Assembly (NCBI GenBank): GCA_009379955.1
Contig: WHST01000012.1
Coordinates: forward strand, 17,976 to 81,975
Direction: 5' to 3'
Length of the DNA stretch: 64,000 nt
DNA from: Streptosporangiales bacterium
Lineage (GTDB): Bacteria > Actinomycetota > Actinomycetes > Streptosporangiales > WHST01
Shown here: positions 1-7,652 of the stretch, piece by piece
Position numbering within the stretch: position 1 is the stretch's first letter
Layout: every line of letters starts with the position of its first letter
Translations under genes and position numbers: made by a program
Notes under the pieces: generated by a model
The model's database searches: none
Told to the model about the DNA's origin: nothing
What the model saw: the letters and a program-made list of their open reading frames with translations, nothing else

Positions 1-169
1 GCCCGCCGGCCAGCGCGCTCGACAGCAGCACCCGGTTGTAGGCGCGGTACGGTTCCGCGCCCAGCACGGTGAGGCGCACGCGGCCGGCATCCGGGTCGCG
101 ACGCCGCACCTCCTCGGCGAACCGGGCACCCGCCATCCCGTACCCGACGACGACCACGTGCCGCGTCAC
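1..169 (-). CDS. nirB: NirB-like FAD/NAD(P)-dependent oxidoreductase, N-terminal part
   Basis: Only the first 56 codons lie in the window; the gene runs off the left edge. The start is GTG at 169, overlapping the TGA of the nitrate reductase gene (GTGA overlap), so the two are translationally coupled. The visible N-terminus has the FAD-binding motif VVVVGYGMAG (GxGxxG), followed by an EPYRAYNRVLLS segment typical of the NirB / nitrite reductase large subunit and related pyridine nucleotide-disulphide oxidoreductases. Following narK and nasA, it probably reduces nitrite to ammonium, or supplies electrons to the nitrate reductase. The C-terminal sirohaem and Fe-S domains that would prove NirB are outside the window, so a shorter NasB-like reductase is possible. 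Confidence 0.75.
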   Translation of the reverse strand, partial: MTRHVVVVGYGMAGARFAEEVRRRDPDAGRVRLTVLGAEPYRAYNRVLLSSALAGG

Positions 170-2253
170 GACGACCGCTCCAGGCGGACGGCACAGGCCT
201 TGAACTCCGGCATGCGGCTGATCGGGTCGAGCGCCGGGTTGGTCACGGCGTTCGCCGCCTGCAGCCCTGGGAAGTGGAACGGGAGGAAGACCGTGTCCAA
301 CCGCAGCCCCGGCGCGTACCGCACCCGCGCGTGCGTCGTCCCGCGACGGGACACCACGCGTGCCCAGACCCCGTCGACCAGCCCGGCGCGTCCTGCGGTG
401 TCCGGGTGCACCTCGACGAACGCCTCGGGAACCGCCTCGGCCAGCTCGGCGACCCGCCGGGTCTGCGCGCCCGACTGGTAGTGCTGCAGCGCCCGGCCGG
501 TCGTGGCGCGCAACGGGTACGCCGCATCCGGCATCTCCGCGGGGTCACGGTGGTCGACCGTGACGAACCGTGCCCGTCCGTTGGGCCGGGCGAACCGGTG
601 ACCCAGCGGCCGAGGTGTGCCCGGGTGACCGGCGTCGGGACACGGCCAGTGCACCGCGTCGGGCTGGTCGAGCCGCGGGTAGGTGATCCCGCCGTAGTCG
701 GCGGTGCCGCCCGCCGACGCGGCCGCGAGCTCGGCGAAGACGCGCTCCGGGTCGGTGGGGAACCGTTCCGCGGGCTGGCCGAGCCGTACCGCGAGGCCGT
801 GCAGCACCTCGAGATCGGTCCGCACGCCCGCAGGCGGCGCGACGGCACGGCGGCGGCGCAGCACCCGACCCTCGAGGCTCGTCATCGTGCCGTCCTCCTC
901 CGCCCACTGCGTCACGGGCAGGACGACGTCGGCGCGTGCGGCCGTCTCGGACGGCACGAAGTCCGCGACCACCAGCAGGTCGAGCGCCGCGAGCCGATCC
1001 GCCACCGCTGCCGAGTCAGGAGCCGACACCAGCGGGTTGGAGCCGAAGAGCAGCAGCGCCCGGGGGCCGTCGTCCCTGCCGAGTGCGAGCAGCAGTTCGT
1101 ACGCGCTGCGCCCTGGTCCCGGGAGGGTGTCGGGCTCGACCCCCCACACCCGCGCGACGTGGCGCCGCGCGTCCGGGTCGGTGATCATCCGGTAGCCGGG
1201 CAGCTGGTCGGCCTTCTGCCCGTGCTCCCGGCCGCCTTGCCCGTTGCCCTGCCCGGTCAGGCACCCGTAGCCCGACCCGAGGCGCCCGGGCAGGCCGAGG
1301 GCGAGGGCCAGGTTGATCCAGCCGGCGACCGTGTCCGTGCCGTTGGCGTGCTGCTCGGTGCCGCGCCCGGTGAGCACGAACGCCCTCTCGGCGGCGGCGA
1401 GCACCCGGACGACCTCCCGCATGTCCGAGGCAGCGACCCCCGTGACCCGCTCGGCACGTTCCGGCCACCACTGCGCGGCGATCCGCCACGCGTCCGCGAA
1501 CCCCTCGGTCCGGTCGGCGAGGTATGCCTCGTCGTGCAGGCCTTCGGCGACCGCGACGTGCAGCAGTCCCAGCGCCAGCGCGAGATCCGTGCCGGGTAAC
1601 GGCTGCAGGTGCATCCCACCGGCCGCGACCGCGTCCGCGGCCGTCGCCGTCCGCCGCGGGTCGACCACCACCAGCCGCGCGCCGCGCAGGTGACCCATCA
1701 ACGGCGGCATCGTCTCCGCCACGTTCGCGCCGACGAGCATGATCACGTCCGCCCCGCCGAGATCGGTCACCGGGAACGGCAGCCCTCGGTCGACACCGAA
1801 GGCCGCCATGCCCGCCGCCGCGGCCGACGACATGCAGAACCGGCCGTTGTAGTCGACCTGCGACGTACCCAGCGCGACCCGGGCGAACTTGCCGAGCAGG
1901 TACGCCTTCTCGTTGGTGAGACCACCGCCGCCGAACACCGCGACAGAGTGCGGCCCGTACCGCTCACGCAGCTCGGCGAGGCGACCCGCGACGTGGTCCA
2001 GCGCGGTGTCCCAGCCCACCGGCCGCGGCGGCGCGCCTCGATCGTCGCGCACCAGCGGCGTCGTCAGCCGGTCCTCGACAGCGAGCAGCTCGGCCGACGT
2101 CCACCCCTTCTGACACAGCCCGCCTCGGTTCGTCGGGAAGTCTCGCGCCGTGACCACGACCGGCGCACGCGGATCGTCGACCGGGGTGAGGGTCATCGCG
2201 CACTGCAGCGCGCAGTACGGGCAGTGCGTCGCGACAGCGGCAGTCCCGGTCAC
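166..2253 (-). CDS. nasA: Assimilatory nitrate reductase, molybdopterin oxidoreductase (NasA/NarB type)
   Basis: A 695-aa molybdopterin oxidoreductase expected to reduce nitrate to nitrite in the cytoplasm. The N-terminus carries the [4Fe-4S] ligands C11-x2-C14-x3-C18-x28-C47 (HCPYCALQC, then GGLCQKGW). Molybdopterin-guanine-dinucleotide binding segments follow, and the C-terminal domain contains GRALQHYQSGAQTRR, typical of the MopB_CT region of nitrate reductases. There is no signal peptide, in line with an assimilatory rather than periplasmic enzyme, and no C-terminal BFD-like [2Fe-2S] domain as in Klebsiella NasA. The start is GTG 2253, overlapping the narK stop by GTGA; the open frame continues upstream only as antisense-like sequence over narK. 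It sits between the transporter and a NirB-like flavoprotein. Confidence 0.88.
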   Translation of the reverse strand: MTGTAAVATHCPYCALQCAMTLTPVDDPRAPVVVTARDFPTNRGGLCQKGWTSAELLAVEDRLTTPLVRDDRGAPPRPVGWDTALDHVAGRLAELRERYGPHSVAVFGGGGLTNEKAYLLGKFARVALGTSQVDYNGRFCMSSAAAAGMAAFGVDRGLPFPVTDLGGADVIMLVGANVAETMPPLMGHLRGARLVVVDPRRTATAADAVAAGGMHLQPLPGTDLALALGLLHVAVAEGLHDEAYLADRTEGFADAWRIAAQWWPERAERVTGVAASDMREVVRVLAAAERAFVLTGRGTEQHANGTDTVAGWINLALALGLPGRLGSGYGCLTGQGNGQGGREHGQKADQLPGYRMITDPDARRHVARVWGVEPDTLPGPGRSAYELLLALGRDDGPRALLLFGSNPLVSAPDSAAVADRLAALDLLVVADFVPSETAARADVVLPVTQWAEEDGTMTSLEGRVLRRRRAVAPPAGVRTDLEVLHGLAVRLGQPAERFPTDPERVFAELAAASAGGTADYGGITYPRLDQPDAVHWPCPDAGHPGTPRPLGHRFARPNGRARFVTVDHRDPAEMPDAAYPLRATTGRALQHYQSGAQTRRVAELAEAVPEAFVEVHPDTAGRAGLVDGVWARVVSRRGTTHARVRYAPGLRLDTVFLPFHFPGLQAANAVTNPALDPISRMPEFKACAVRLERSS

Positions 2254-3608
2254 ACGCGTGCCCGTATCGGCCGGCGCACGTAGACGGCGAACGTGACGAC
2301 CATGCAGACCACGTAGAAGACGAGGAAGGCGACGAAGGCCGGTGACCCGGACGCGAAGCTGAGGAACGACTGGCGGAACGCCAGGTTGATGAGCACGCCG
2401 CCGACCGCGCCTATCGCACCGCACAGACCGATCAGCGAGCCGGCGGCGAGGCGGGCCCACCTCCTCGCGTCCTCGGGATCGACGCCGGCCGCGATCCGGT
2501 CCTGCGCCTTGGCCGCGAAGATCGACGGGATCATCTTGTACGTCGAGCCGTTGCCGATGCCCGTGAGGACGAACAGCACGATGAACCCGACGGTGAACAC
2601 GGTCAGCGAGTCCCGCGCCGACCCGACCAGGATCACCGCGACGCCGCCGATCATCAGACCGAAGTTCCAGAACGTCACCCGGGCGCCGCCTGCCCGGTCC
2701 GACAGCCAACCGCCGAACGGCCGGGACAGCGACCCGAGCAGCGGCCCGAGGAAGGTGACGGCGGCCGCCTCGAGCGGAGTGCGGTCGAACTGGTTCTGCA
2801 GGACCAGCCCGAACGCGAAGCTGTAGCCGATGAACGAGCCGAACGTCCCGATGTACAGCAACGACATGACCCAGCTGTGGCTGTCCTTCATCACGCCGAA
2901 CTGCGCGCGCACGTCGGACCTGACGCCCGCGATGTTGTCCATGAAGCGTGCTGCCGCGAGGCCCGCCAGCACGATCAGCGGCAGGTAGATCATCGGCAGG
3001 TACTCGGGGTGGCTCGTTCCCGCCACCGCGACGACGACCAGCCCGACGATCTGAATCATCGCCACGCCGAGGTTGCCGCCCCCCGCGTTCAGCCCGAGCG
3101 CCCACCCCTTGCGCCGCTCGGGGAAGAACATGTTGATGTTCGTCATGGACGACGAGAAGTTCCCGCCGCCGCAGCCGGCGGCGACCGCGACGAGCAGGAA
3201 CACCCAGTACGGCGCGTCCGGCCGCGACACGACGAGCGCGGCCAGCGCCAGGGGCACCAGCAACAGGAACGAGTTGACGATCGTCCAGTTCCGTCCACCG
3301 AACCGCGGCACGGCAAGCGTGTACGGCACGCGCAGGACGGCTCCGACGAGTGCCACCATCGAGGTGAGCAGGAACTTCTGCGCCACGTCGAGCCCGAACC
3401 CGTTCTCCGGGGTCATGAAGAGCACGAGCATCGACCACATCGTCCACGTGGAGAAGCCGAGATGCTCGGAGAATATCGACGCCCAGAGATTGCGGTTGGC
3501 GATCCTGCGTCCGGTGACCTCCCAGAACCGCGCGTCCTCGGGGTTCCAGTCGGCGAGCCAACGACCACGGCGTCGTCGTTCCTGTGTCGACACGACGTCA
3601 GCGGTCAT
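2250..3608 (-). CDS. narK: NarK-type nitrate/nitrite MFS transporter
   Basis: A 452-aa major facilitator protein with about twelve membrane segments. The two nitrate signature motifs of the NNP family are clear: GGGNFSSSMTNINMFFP at about residues 145-165, and a second glycine-rich stretch GWALGLNAGGGNLGVA just after it. It would import nitrate (or exchange nitrate for nitrite) for the reductase encoded next. The ATG at 3608 has a strong AGGAGG ribosome binding site 5-6 bases upstream. It is the first gene of the narK-nasA-nirB-like operon, joined by 4-bp overlaps. The upstream region carries a GlnR-type box, so induction under nitrogen limitation is inferred. Confidence 0.92.
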   Translation of the reverse strand: MTADVVSTQERRRRGRWLADWNPEDARFWEVTGRRIANRNLWASIFSEHLGFSTWTMWSMLVLFMTPENGFGLDVAQKFLLTSMVALVGAVLRVPYTLAVPRFGGRNWTIVNSFLLLVPLALAALVVSRPDAPYWVFLLVAVAAGCGGGNFSSSMTNINMFFPERRKGWALGLNAGGGNLGVAMIQIVGLVVVAVAGTSHPEYLPMIYLPLIVLAGLAAARFMDNIAGVRSDVRAQFGVMKDSHSWVMSLLYIGTFGSFIGYSFAFGLVLQNQFDRTPLEAAAVTFLGPLLGSLSRPFGGWLSDRAGGARVTFWNFGLMIGGVAVILVGSARDSLTVFTVGFIVLFVLTGIGNGSTYKMIPSIFAAKAQDRIAAGVDPEDARRWARLAAGSLIGLCGAIGAVGGVLINLAFRQSFLSFASGSPAFVAFLVFYVVCMVVTFAVYVRRPIRARV

Positions 3609-3690
3609 CCCGCCTCCTCACACGACTTCGGTCACTCGACCTCGGGTCTCACGACCGTAGGAGGCGCGTGTTGCGTGCCCGTGATCCCAC

Positions 3691-3717
3691 GTAACTTCTG
3701 TGAAACACCGCGCTCAC
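3691..3717 (+). promoter_or_regulatory. Candidate GlnR box upstream of narK
   Basis: The arrangement GTAAC-N6-GAAAC-N6-CTCAC begins 83 bases upstream of the narK start. The known actinobacterial GlnR consensus is repeats of GTnAC-N6-GAAAC spaced by six bases; the first two half-sites match fully and the third matches 4 of 5. The rest of the 3609-3923 gap between divergent narK and gntR holds no gene that I can recognise. Confidence 0.7.
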
Positions 3718-3923
3718 ACCCGGGACCTAGCGCGGCGTGAGGCCGGCTCCCCACCACGTCCCGCAGGACCGACAGGGCGGCACGGGTAGGTCGTCTCCGT
3801 CGGCGCTCAGAGCAGTTTCCTGCTCAGGGGTGACGGCGCTGCGTTGCCGGCTGGACGCGGCGTCACACGTGGTCTGGCCGTCGGGCTATCATACGATCGC
3901 ATCCATACCGTCCAGGAGGCCTC

Positions 3924-4637
3924 ATGGCGACCCGGAAGTCTCTCAGGGTCGAGCGCGTCCCGGCGCCCATCCGGTCCAGGGTCACCGACAACCTGCGCCG
4001 CGCGATCATCTCCCGCGAGTTCCAGCCCGGTGAGCGCCTGATCGAGCGTGAGCTGGTCGAGATGACCGGCGTCTCCCGCACGAGTATCCGTGAGGCTCTG
4101 CGAGAGTTGGCCGCCGAGGGCCTGGTCAGCACGACTCCGAACAAGGGCACCGCGGTGACGACGCTCAGTGCCAAGGAGGCCTCTGAGTTGTACCAGATGC
4201 GCTCCGTGCTCGAAGGGCTCGCCGGGCGGCTGTTCGTGGAGAACGCCACGGAGGCGCAGAAGAGGGCGCTGGCCAAGCAGGTGACCAAGCTCGAGAGGCT
4301 GGCGAAGAAGGGGGCGCGAATCCTCGACGCCAAGGACGAGTTCTATCGGATCCTGTTCGAGGGCGCCGGGAACGACACCCTGCGCGCGACCGTGTCCAGC
4401 CTGCACGCTCGCGTGACGTACCTGCGGTCACTGTCGTTGTCGACCAGCGGGCGGCCGCAGGACAGCGTCGTGGAGCTGCATGCGATCGCGGATGCGGTCA
4501 TGTCCAACGACGCCGGCGGTGCCGAGAAGGGCTGCTCCGAGCATGTCGAACAGGCCCGCCTGGCCGCGATGCTCGCGCTGGAGTCGTTGGAGCCGACGGC
4601 AGACGGGCGCAAGGCCGGCAGGTCGTCGAAACGCTGA
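3924..4637 (+). CDS. GntR family (FadR/FCD subfamily) transcriptional regulator
   Basis: A 237-aa regulator. Residues about 15-78 form a GntR winged helix (VSRTSIREALRELAAEGLV recognition region) and residues about 88-215 an all-helical FCD ligand-binding domain. The ATG follows a strong AGGAGG site; a TATCAT -10-like element lies about 25 bases upstream. Downstream on the opposite strand lie an amidohydrolase remnant and a ThDP enzyme, whose upstream region contains a FadR-type site. The regulator therefore probably controls this catabolic segment, responding to an organic acid or CoA-ester-like ligand. The ligand cannot be read from the sequence. Its stop codon directly abuts the point where the amidohydrolase homology ends. 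Confidence 0.85.
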   Translation: MATRKSLRVERVPAPIRSRVTDNLRRAIISREFQPGERLIERELVEMTGVSRTSIREALRELAAEGLVSTTPNKGTAVTTLSAKEASELYQMRSVLEGLAGRLFVENATEAQKRALAKQVTKLERLAKKGARILDAKDEFYRILFEGAGNDTLRATVSSLHARVTYLRSLSLSTSGRPQDSVVELHAIADAVMSNDAGGAEKGCSEHVEQARLAAMLALESLEPTADGRKAGRSSKR

Positions 4638-4659
4638 ACGGCGTGAGTTCAGCGTACGG

Positions 4660-5078
4660 AGAACGATGCCGGCGTGGTCGATCTCGGACAACGCGGTCAC
4701 GTCGGCCGGAGCCTTGGTCGTGTGCGCGAACGATCCCACGTTGAGGAAGCAGATCACCCGCGTGGCCGCGTGCGGCAGGATGTGCACGGGAAAGACGCCG
4801 ACGTCGGCGATGCCGACCGACCCGGCGTCGACCACCGTGGTGACCCCTGACTGGACGCCGACCTCGTCCGGAGGACAGCACCCCATGCCGACGCTGGCGG
4901 TCGCGGCGCCGTGCGCTACATGCGCGTGCACGTCGACCAGGCCGGGCACGACGGAGCGACCCGGTCCCGACGCGTCGATCACCTGGCCGGCTTGGCTCGG
5001 GTCGACGGCGGGAGCGATCGTCGCGATCCGACCACCAGCGATCCCGATGTCCATGGGAGTGCGGCCGTCTCCCGTCAA
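4660..5078 (-). pseudogene. Amidohydrolase (dihydroorotase-like) remnant, 5' part only
   Basis: On the minus strand the translation from TTG 5078 reads as the N-terminal third of a metal-dependent amidohydrolase: a beta-sandwich start MDIGIAGGRIATIAP, the metal-binding VDVHAHV motif in VPGLVDVHAHVAHG, then GVTTVVDAGS and a segment ending EIDHAGI. After about position 4660 the homology stops; the frame merely continues as the antisense of gntR until 4428. The catalytic barrel and remaining ligands are missing. It lies directly downstream of the ThDP enzyme gene on the same strand, so it was probably part of the same operon before a deletion joined it to gntR. Residual coding of a short peptide is possible but a working enzyme is not. 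Confidence 0.75.
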
Positions 5079-5088
5079 CGGTCGCGCC

Positions 5089-6783
5089 TCAGGCGCCGGC
5101 GAGTGGAGCCTCCGCGGCGATGTCGGTGTGCACGTCGATCACCACGGGCCTGTCGGCCTGCATGGCCCGTTCGAACGCCAGGGGCAGCTCGGCGGGCTTG
5201 TCGACGCGGATGCCGACCGCGCCCAGGTTCTCGGCGACCTTGGCGAAGTCCACCGGTTCGAAGGTCCACATCTCGCGCGACCGCGGCGTCGCCTGACCGT
5301 CGTACGCCCGGTCGAACCCGCGCTTGCTCTGGTTCCCCGAGTCGTTGTTGTTGACCACGGTGATGCTGTTGATCCGCCAGCGCACCGCGGTCTCGATCTC
5401 GGCGAGGTGGTAGTAGATCCCCGAGTCGCCCGTGAACACGAAGGTCGGACGCTCGGGTGCCGCTGCCTTCGCGCCGATCCCGGCGGGGAACGCCCAGCCG
5501 AGATGACCGGCACTGCGGAGGTAGTCCTGCTCGGTCGAGGTGACGTCGTGGAACTCGGCCATCCACATGCCTGCGTGCCCGGTATCCACGACGACCACGG
5601 CGTCGGCGGGCAGGGACGTGGTCAGCTCGCCGCAGAGCCGTTCCGGTCGGACCGGCACGTCGCTGCTCGTGAGCACCTCACGGTACTGGGCCGCCCAGTC
5701 CGACATGAGCGTGTCCACCCGCGCCAGCCAGCCCGACCGAGCGGGCCGGTCCATCCCGTCGAGCAACTCCAGCATCCGCCGCAACGCCGTGCGGGCATCG
5801 GCGAGCACAGCGACCTCCACCGGATAGTTGCGCCCGATGTGCTGCGGCTCGATGTCCAGCTGGACCGCCTTGCTGCCGAGCGGCGGGACCGTCCAGAAGT
5901 GCGTGGTCATGCCGCCCGTCTTGGTGCCGACGAAGAACACGAGATCGGCGGCGGTGACCGCGTCGTTCGCGCACTGGCGTGAGTACGTGCCGCAGACCCC
6001 CACCGACAGTGGATGGGTGCCGGGAATGACGTCCTTGCCATTGGCGGACGTGGCGACGGGGACGGACAGTGCCTCGGCCAGTGCCACCAGCTCGGCGCCC
6101 GCCCGCGACGAGCGCACGCCACCGCCGGCCACGATGATCGGGCGTTCCGCGGCCGCCAGCGCGTGCAACAGCGCGAGCAACGACTCGTCGTCGGCTACCG
6201 GGCGATACGCCGGCACTTCGGCGAACGACGGCTCGACCACCGCCTGCAGCTCGCCCGTGCGGCCGTCCAGCTGACCTTCGTTGCCCTGGACCTGCAGGTG
6301 CACCGGACCTGGGTGCCCGGTGGTGGCCACCCGGAACGCGTGCCGGAACATGTCGCTGAACCGGGACACGTCGTCGATCGACCCGTTGAACTTGGTCACC
6401 TGGTCGAACGCGGGCAGGTCGTCGACCTCTTGGTAGACGTGGCGGAACTTGGTGGCCGGATCGCGGCCCCCGGTGATGGCGATGACCGGAGAACCGGCGA
6501 GGAACGGTTCGCGCAGGCCGGCGCAGAGGTTGAGCGCGCCGATGACCTGCGCAGCGCACACGCCGGGACGATGTGCGACCCGCGCGTACCCGTCCGCCAT
6601 GTAGGCGGCCGACTTCTCTCCGTGTGTCGTGATCCGGGAGATCTGCGGTTGCCGGCGCTCCATCTCCGCGAAGCTCCGCCGAATCACGGCAGGGACCTGG
6701 AAGATGTGGGTGACTCCGTAACCGCCGAGAGTGTCGGCCACTACCGAGGCACCGGTACGGGAGCTCGCCGTGCTTTCGGACAT
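5089..6783 (-). CDS. Thiamine-diphosphate-dependent enzyme, acetolactate synthase-like
   Basis: A 564-aa ThDP enzyme of the acetohydroxyacid synthase / benzoylformate decarboxylase fold. The N-terminal Pyr domain has the catalytic Glu56 (TTHGEKSAAYMADGYA). A central Rossmann-like domain follows at about 195-345, and the C-terminal PP domain has the Mg-ThDP motif starting GDSG at 452 and ending NNND at 478-481. No regulatory subunit gene is adjacent, so this is more likely a catabolic 2-oxoacid carboligase or decarboxylase, or a sulfoacetaldehyde- or oxalyl-CoA-type enzyme, than biosynthetic IlvB. Upstream are a FadR-type site and a 17-bp palindrome. Downstream is an amidohydrolase remnant. 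Substrate unknown. Confidence 0.85.
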   Translation of the reverse strand: MSESTASSRTGASVVADTLGGYGVTHIFQVPAVIRRSFAEMERRQPQISRITTHGEKSAAYMADGYARVAHRPGVCAAQVIGALNLCAGLREPFLAGSPVIAITGGRDPATKFRHVYQEVDDLPAFDQVTKFNGSIDDVSRFSDMFRHAFRVATTGHPGPVHLQVQGNEGQLDGRTGELQAVVEPSFAEVPAYRPVADDESLLALLHALAAAERPIIVAGGGVRSSRAGAELVALAEALSVPVATSANGKDVIPGTHPLSVGVCGTYSRQCANDAVTAADLVFFVGTKTGGMTTHFWTVPPLGSKAVQLDIEPQHIGRNYPVEVAVLADARTALRRMLELLDGMDRPARSGWLARVDTLMSDWAAQYREVLTSSDVPVRPERLCGELTTSLPADAVVVVDTGHAGMWMAEFHDVTSTEQDYLRSAGHLGWAFPAGIGAKAAAPERPTFVFTGDSGIYYHLAEIETAVRWRINSITVVNNNDSGNQSKRGFDRAYDGQATPRSREMWTFEPVDFAKVAENLGAVGIRVDKPAELPLAFERAMQADRPVVIDVHTDIAAEAPLAGA

Positions 6784-6806
6784 CGCGTGGTCCTCTCGAC
6801 GACATG

Positions 6807-6823
6807 TGGCACCGACGGTGCCA
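6807..6823. promoter_or_regulatory. 17-bp perfect palindrome in leader of the ThDP gene
   Basis: TGGCACCGACGGTGCCA is a perfect 8-1-8 inverted repeat lying 24 bases upstream of the ATG at 6783. It could be a repressor operator or an RNA hairpin in the leader; no U-tract follows, so a terminator is unlikely. Confidence 0.5.
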
Positions 6824-6843
6824 AGCGCGAAACATCGACCAAA

Positions 6844-6854
6844 TTGTACGACGA
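6844..6854. promoter_or_regulatory. FadR/GntR-type operator candidate
   Basis: TTGTACGACGA fits the FadR-subfamily GntR half-symmetric consensus TnGTnnnACnA. It lies about 60 bases upstream of the ThDP gene start, in the right place for control by the FCD-type GntR regulator encoded at 3924-4637. No identical copy was found next to gntR itself. Confidence 0.45.
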
Positions 6855-6908
6855 GCCTACCATCAGCCGACCGGACGCGAGGCGTCTCGGAGCACGACGG
6901 GAGCGGCC

Positions 6909-7199
6909 GTGTACGAGGTCATCGCCTTGCGATACGGGACCCGCCGGACGATGAAGAGCGATGTCTACCTGAACTACGACATCTACGCCGAGCAGTCCGA
7001 CATCGCCGAGCTTCGCCGTGCGGCGGAATAGGACTGGATCGAGCTGTTCGCGGACTCGTACGAGCTGGCGCCGGGCATCGCCGTGATCGAGGTCGGCGGG
7101 CACACACCAGGGCAGCCGGTGCTGCAGGTAGCGACCCCGTCCGGCCCGGTGCTCGTGGCGTCGGACGCGGTGCACTACTACGAGGAGCTGAACCTGGGC
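6909..7199 (+). pseudogene. Metallo-beta-lactamase-fold (AHL lactonase-like) remnant
   Basis: The frame starting at GTG 6909 begins like an N-acyl homoserine lactonase-family protein (VYEVIALRYGTRRTMKSD, then a LNYDIY segment), meets TAG at 7029-7031, and continues in the same frame with the C-terminal part of the fold (ELAPGIAVIEVGGHTPGQ, then VLVASDAVHYYEEL). The middle of the protein, which should carry the HxHxDH zinc motif, is absent. The gene has therefore suffered an internal deletion plus a stop, and its 3' end is lost as well, running into the next remnant. A working hydrolase is not encoded. Confidence 0.75.
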
Positions 7200-7204
7200 C
7201 GGGC

Positions 7205-7354
7205 CAGGAGGCGGCCGACGAGCTCGCCTGGATATTCGCGCCGTTCGCCACCAAGGTCGTCCCGATGGGCCGGGTGGGTGTCGGGCACACCATGAAGCTG
7301 CTGAACAACCTCCTCAACGCGATCGCCCTCTCGGCCACCGCGGAGGTGATGGTC
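7205..7354 (+). pseudogene. 3-hydroxyisobutyrate dehydrogenase-family remnant
   Basis: About 50 codons in a frame shifted from the previous remnant read like the inter-domain helix of a beta-hydroxyacid dehydrogenase: PMGRVGVGHTMKLLNNLLN, then AIALSATAEVM. The motif GxvGxGxxxKxxnN with its catalytic Lys is the family signature. The N-terminal NAD-binding Rossmann domain and most of the C-terminal helical domain are missing. It is joined directly to a different gene fragment on either side, so it reflects nested deletions rather than a fusion gene. Confidence 0.7.
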
Positions 7355-7356
7355 AC

Positions 7357-7545
7357 CTGCGCAGCTACTACGCCTTCGCCGGCGCGCAGGTGGCGACGGC
7401 GAACGCCGAGGCGGCGGTGTACTCGCCCGACGCGATCCGTCGCGCCGTCGCCGACTACGCAGCGATCGGCATGACCGAGCTCACCTTCGCCCCGACCCGG
7501 CCGGACCTGGCGGAGATCGACAGGCTGGCCGACCTCATCCTGTGA
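7357..7545 (+). pseudogene. LLM-class flavin-dependent oxidoreductase, C-terminal remnant
   Basis: The last 62 codons up to TGA 7543-7545 read LRSYYAFAGAQVATA, then AVADYAAIGMTELTFAPT and RLADLIL. This is the C-terminal end of luciferase-like (LLM, F420- or FMN-dependent) monooxygenases, which characteristically finish with a GaDElvl-P-tv-d-d-v-r-La segment. Everything upstream of this segment is missing. Together with the two preceding fragments it shows that a plus-strand catabolic operon was collapsed by deletions. Confidence 0.7.
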
Positions 7546-7652
7546 ACTCGTCACCGCGCCAGGGGGTGGAGAGGTCGTCCGATTCGCGGTGACTCGGGGT
7601 TCTTCTCCCGATCGCGTCGGCGCGGTACCGTGAACGCATCGGCTGAAGGGTC

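Noticed and set aside
166..3561. A single 1131-aa minus-strand reading frame covering nasA and most of narK
   Set aside because: Only the part from GTG 2253 resembles nitrate reductase. The upstream 436 codons are Arg/Gly-rich out-of-frame translation of narK, which itself has clear MFS motifs and a ribosome binding site.
6909..7545. A novel three-domain fusion protein
   Set aside because: The three homologous stretches are in different frames, interrupted by TAG at 7029 and each lacks its catalytic region, so they are remnants, not a fusion gene.
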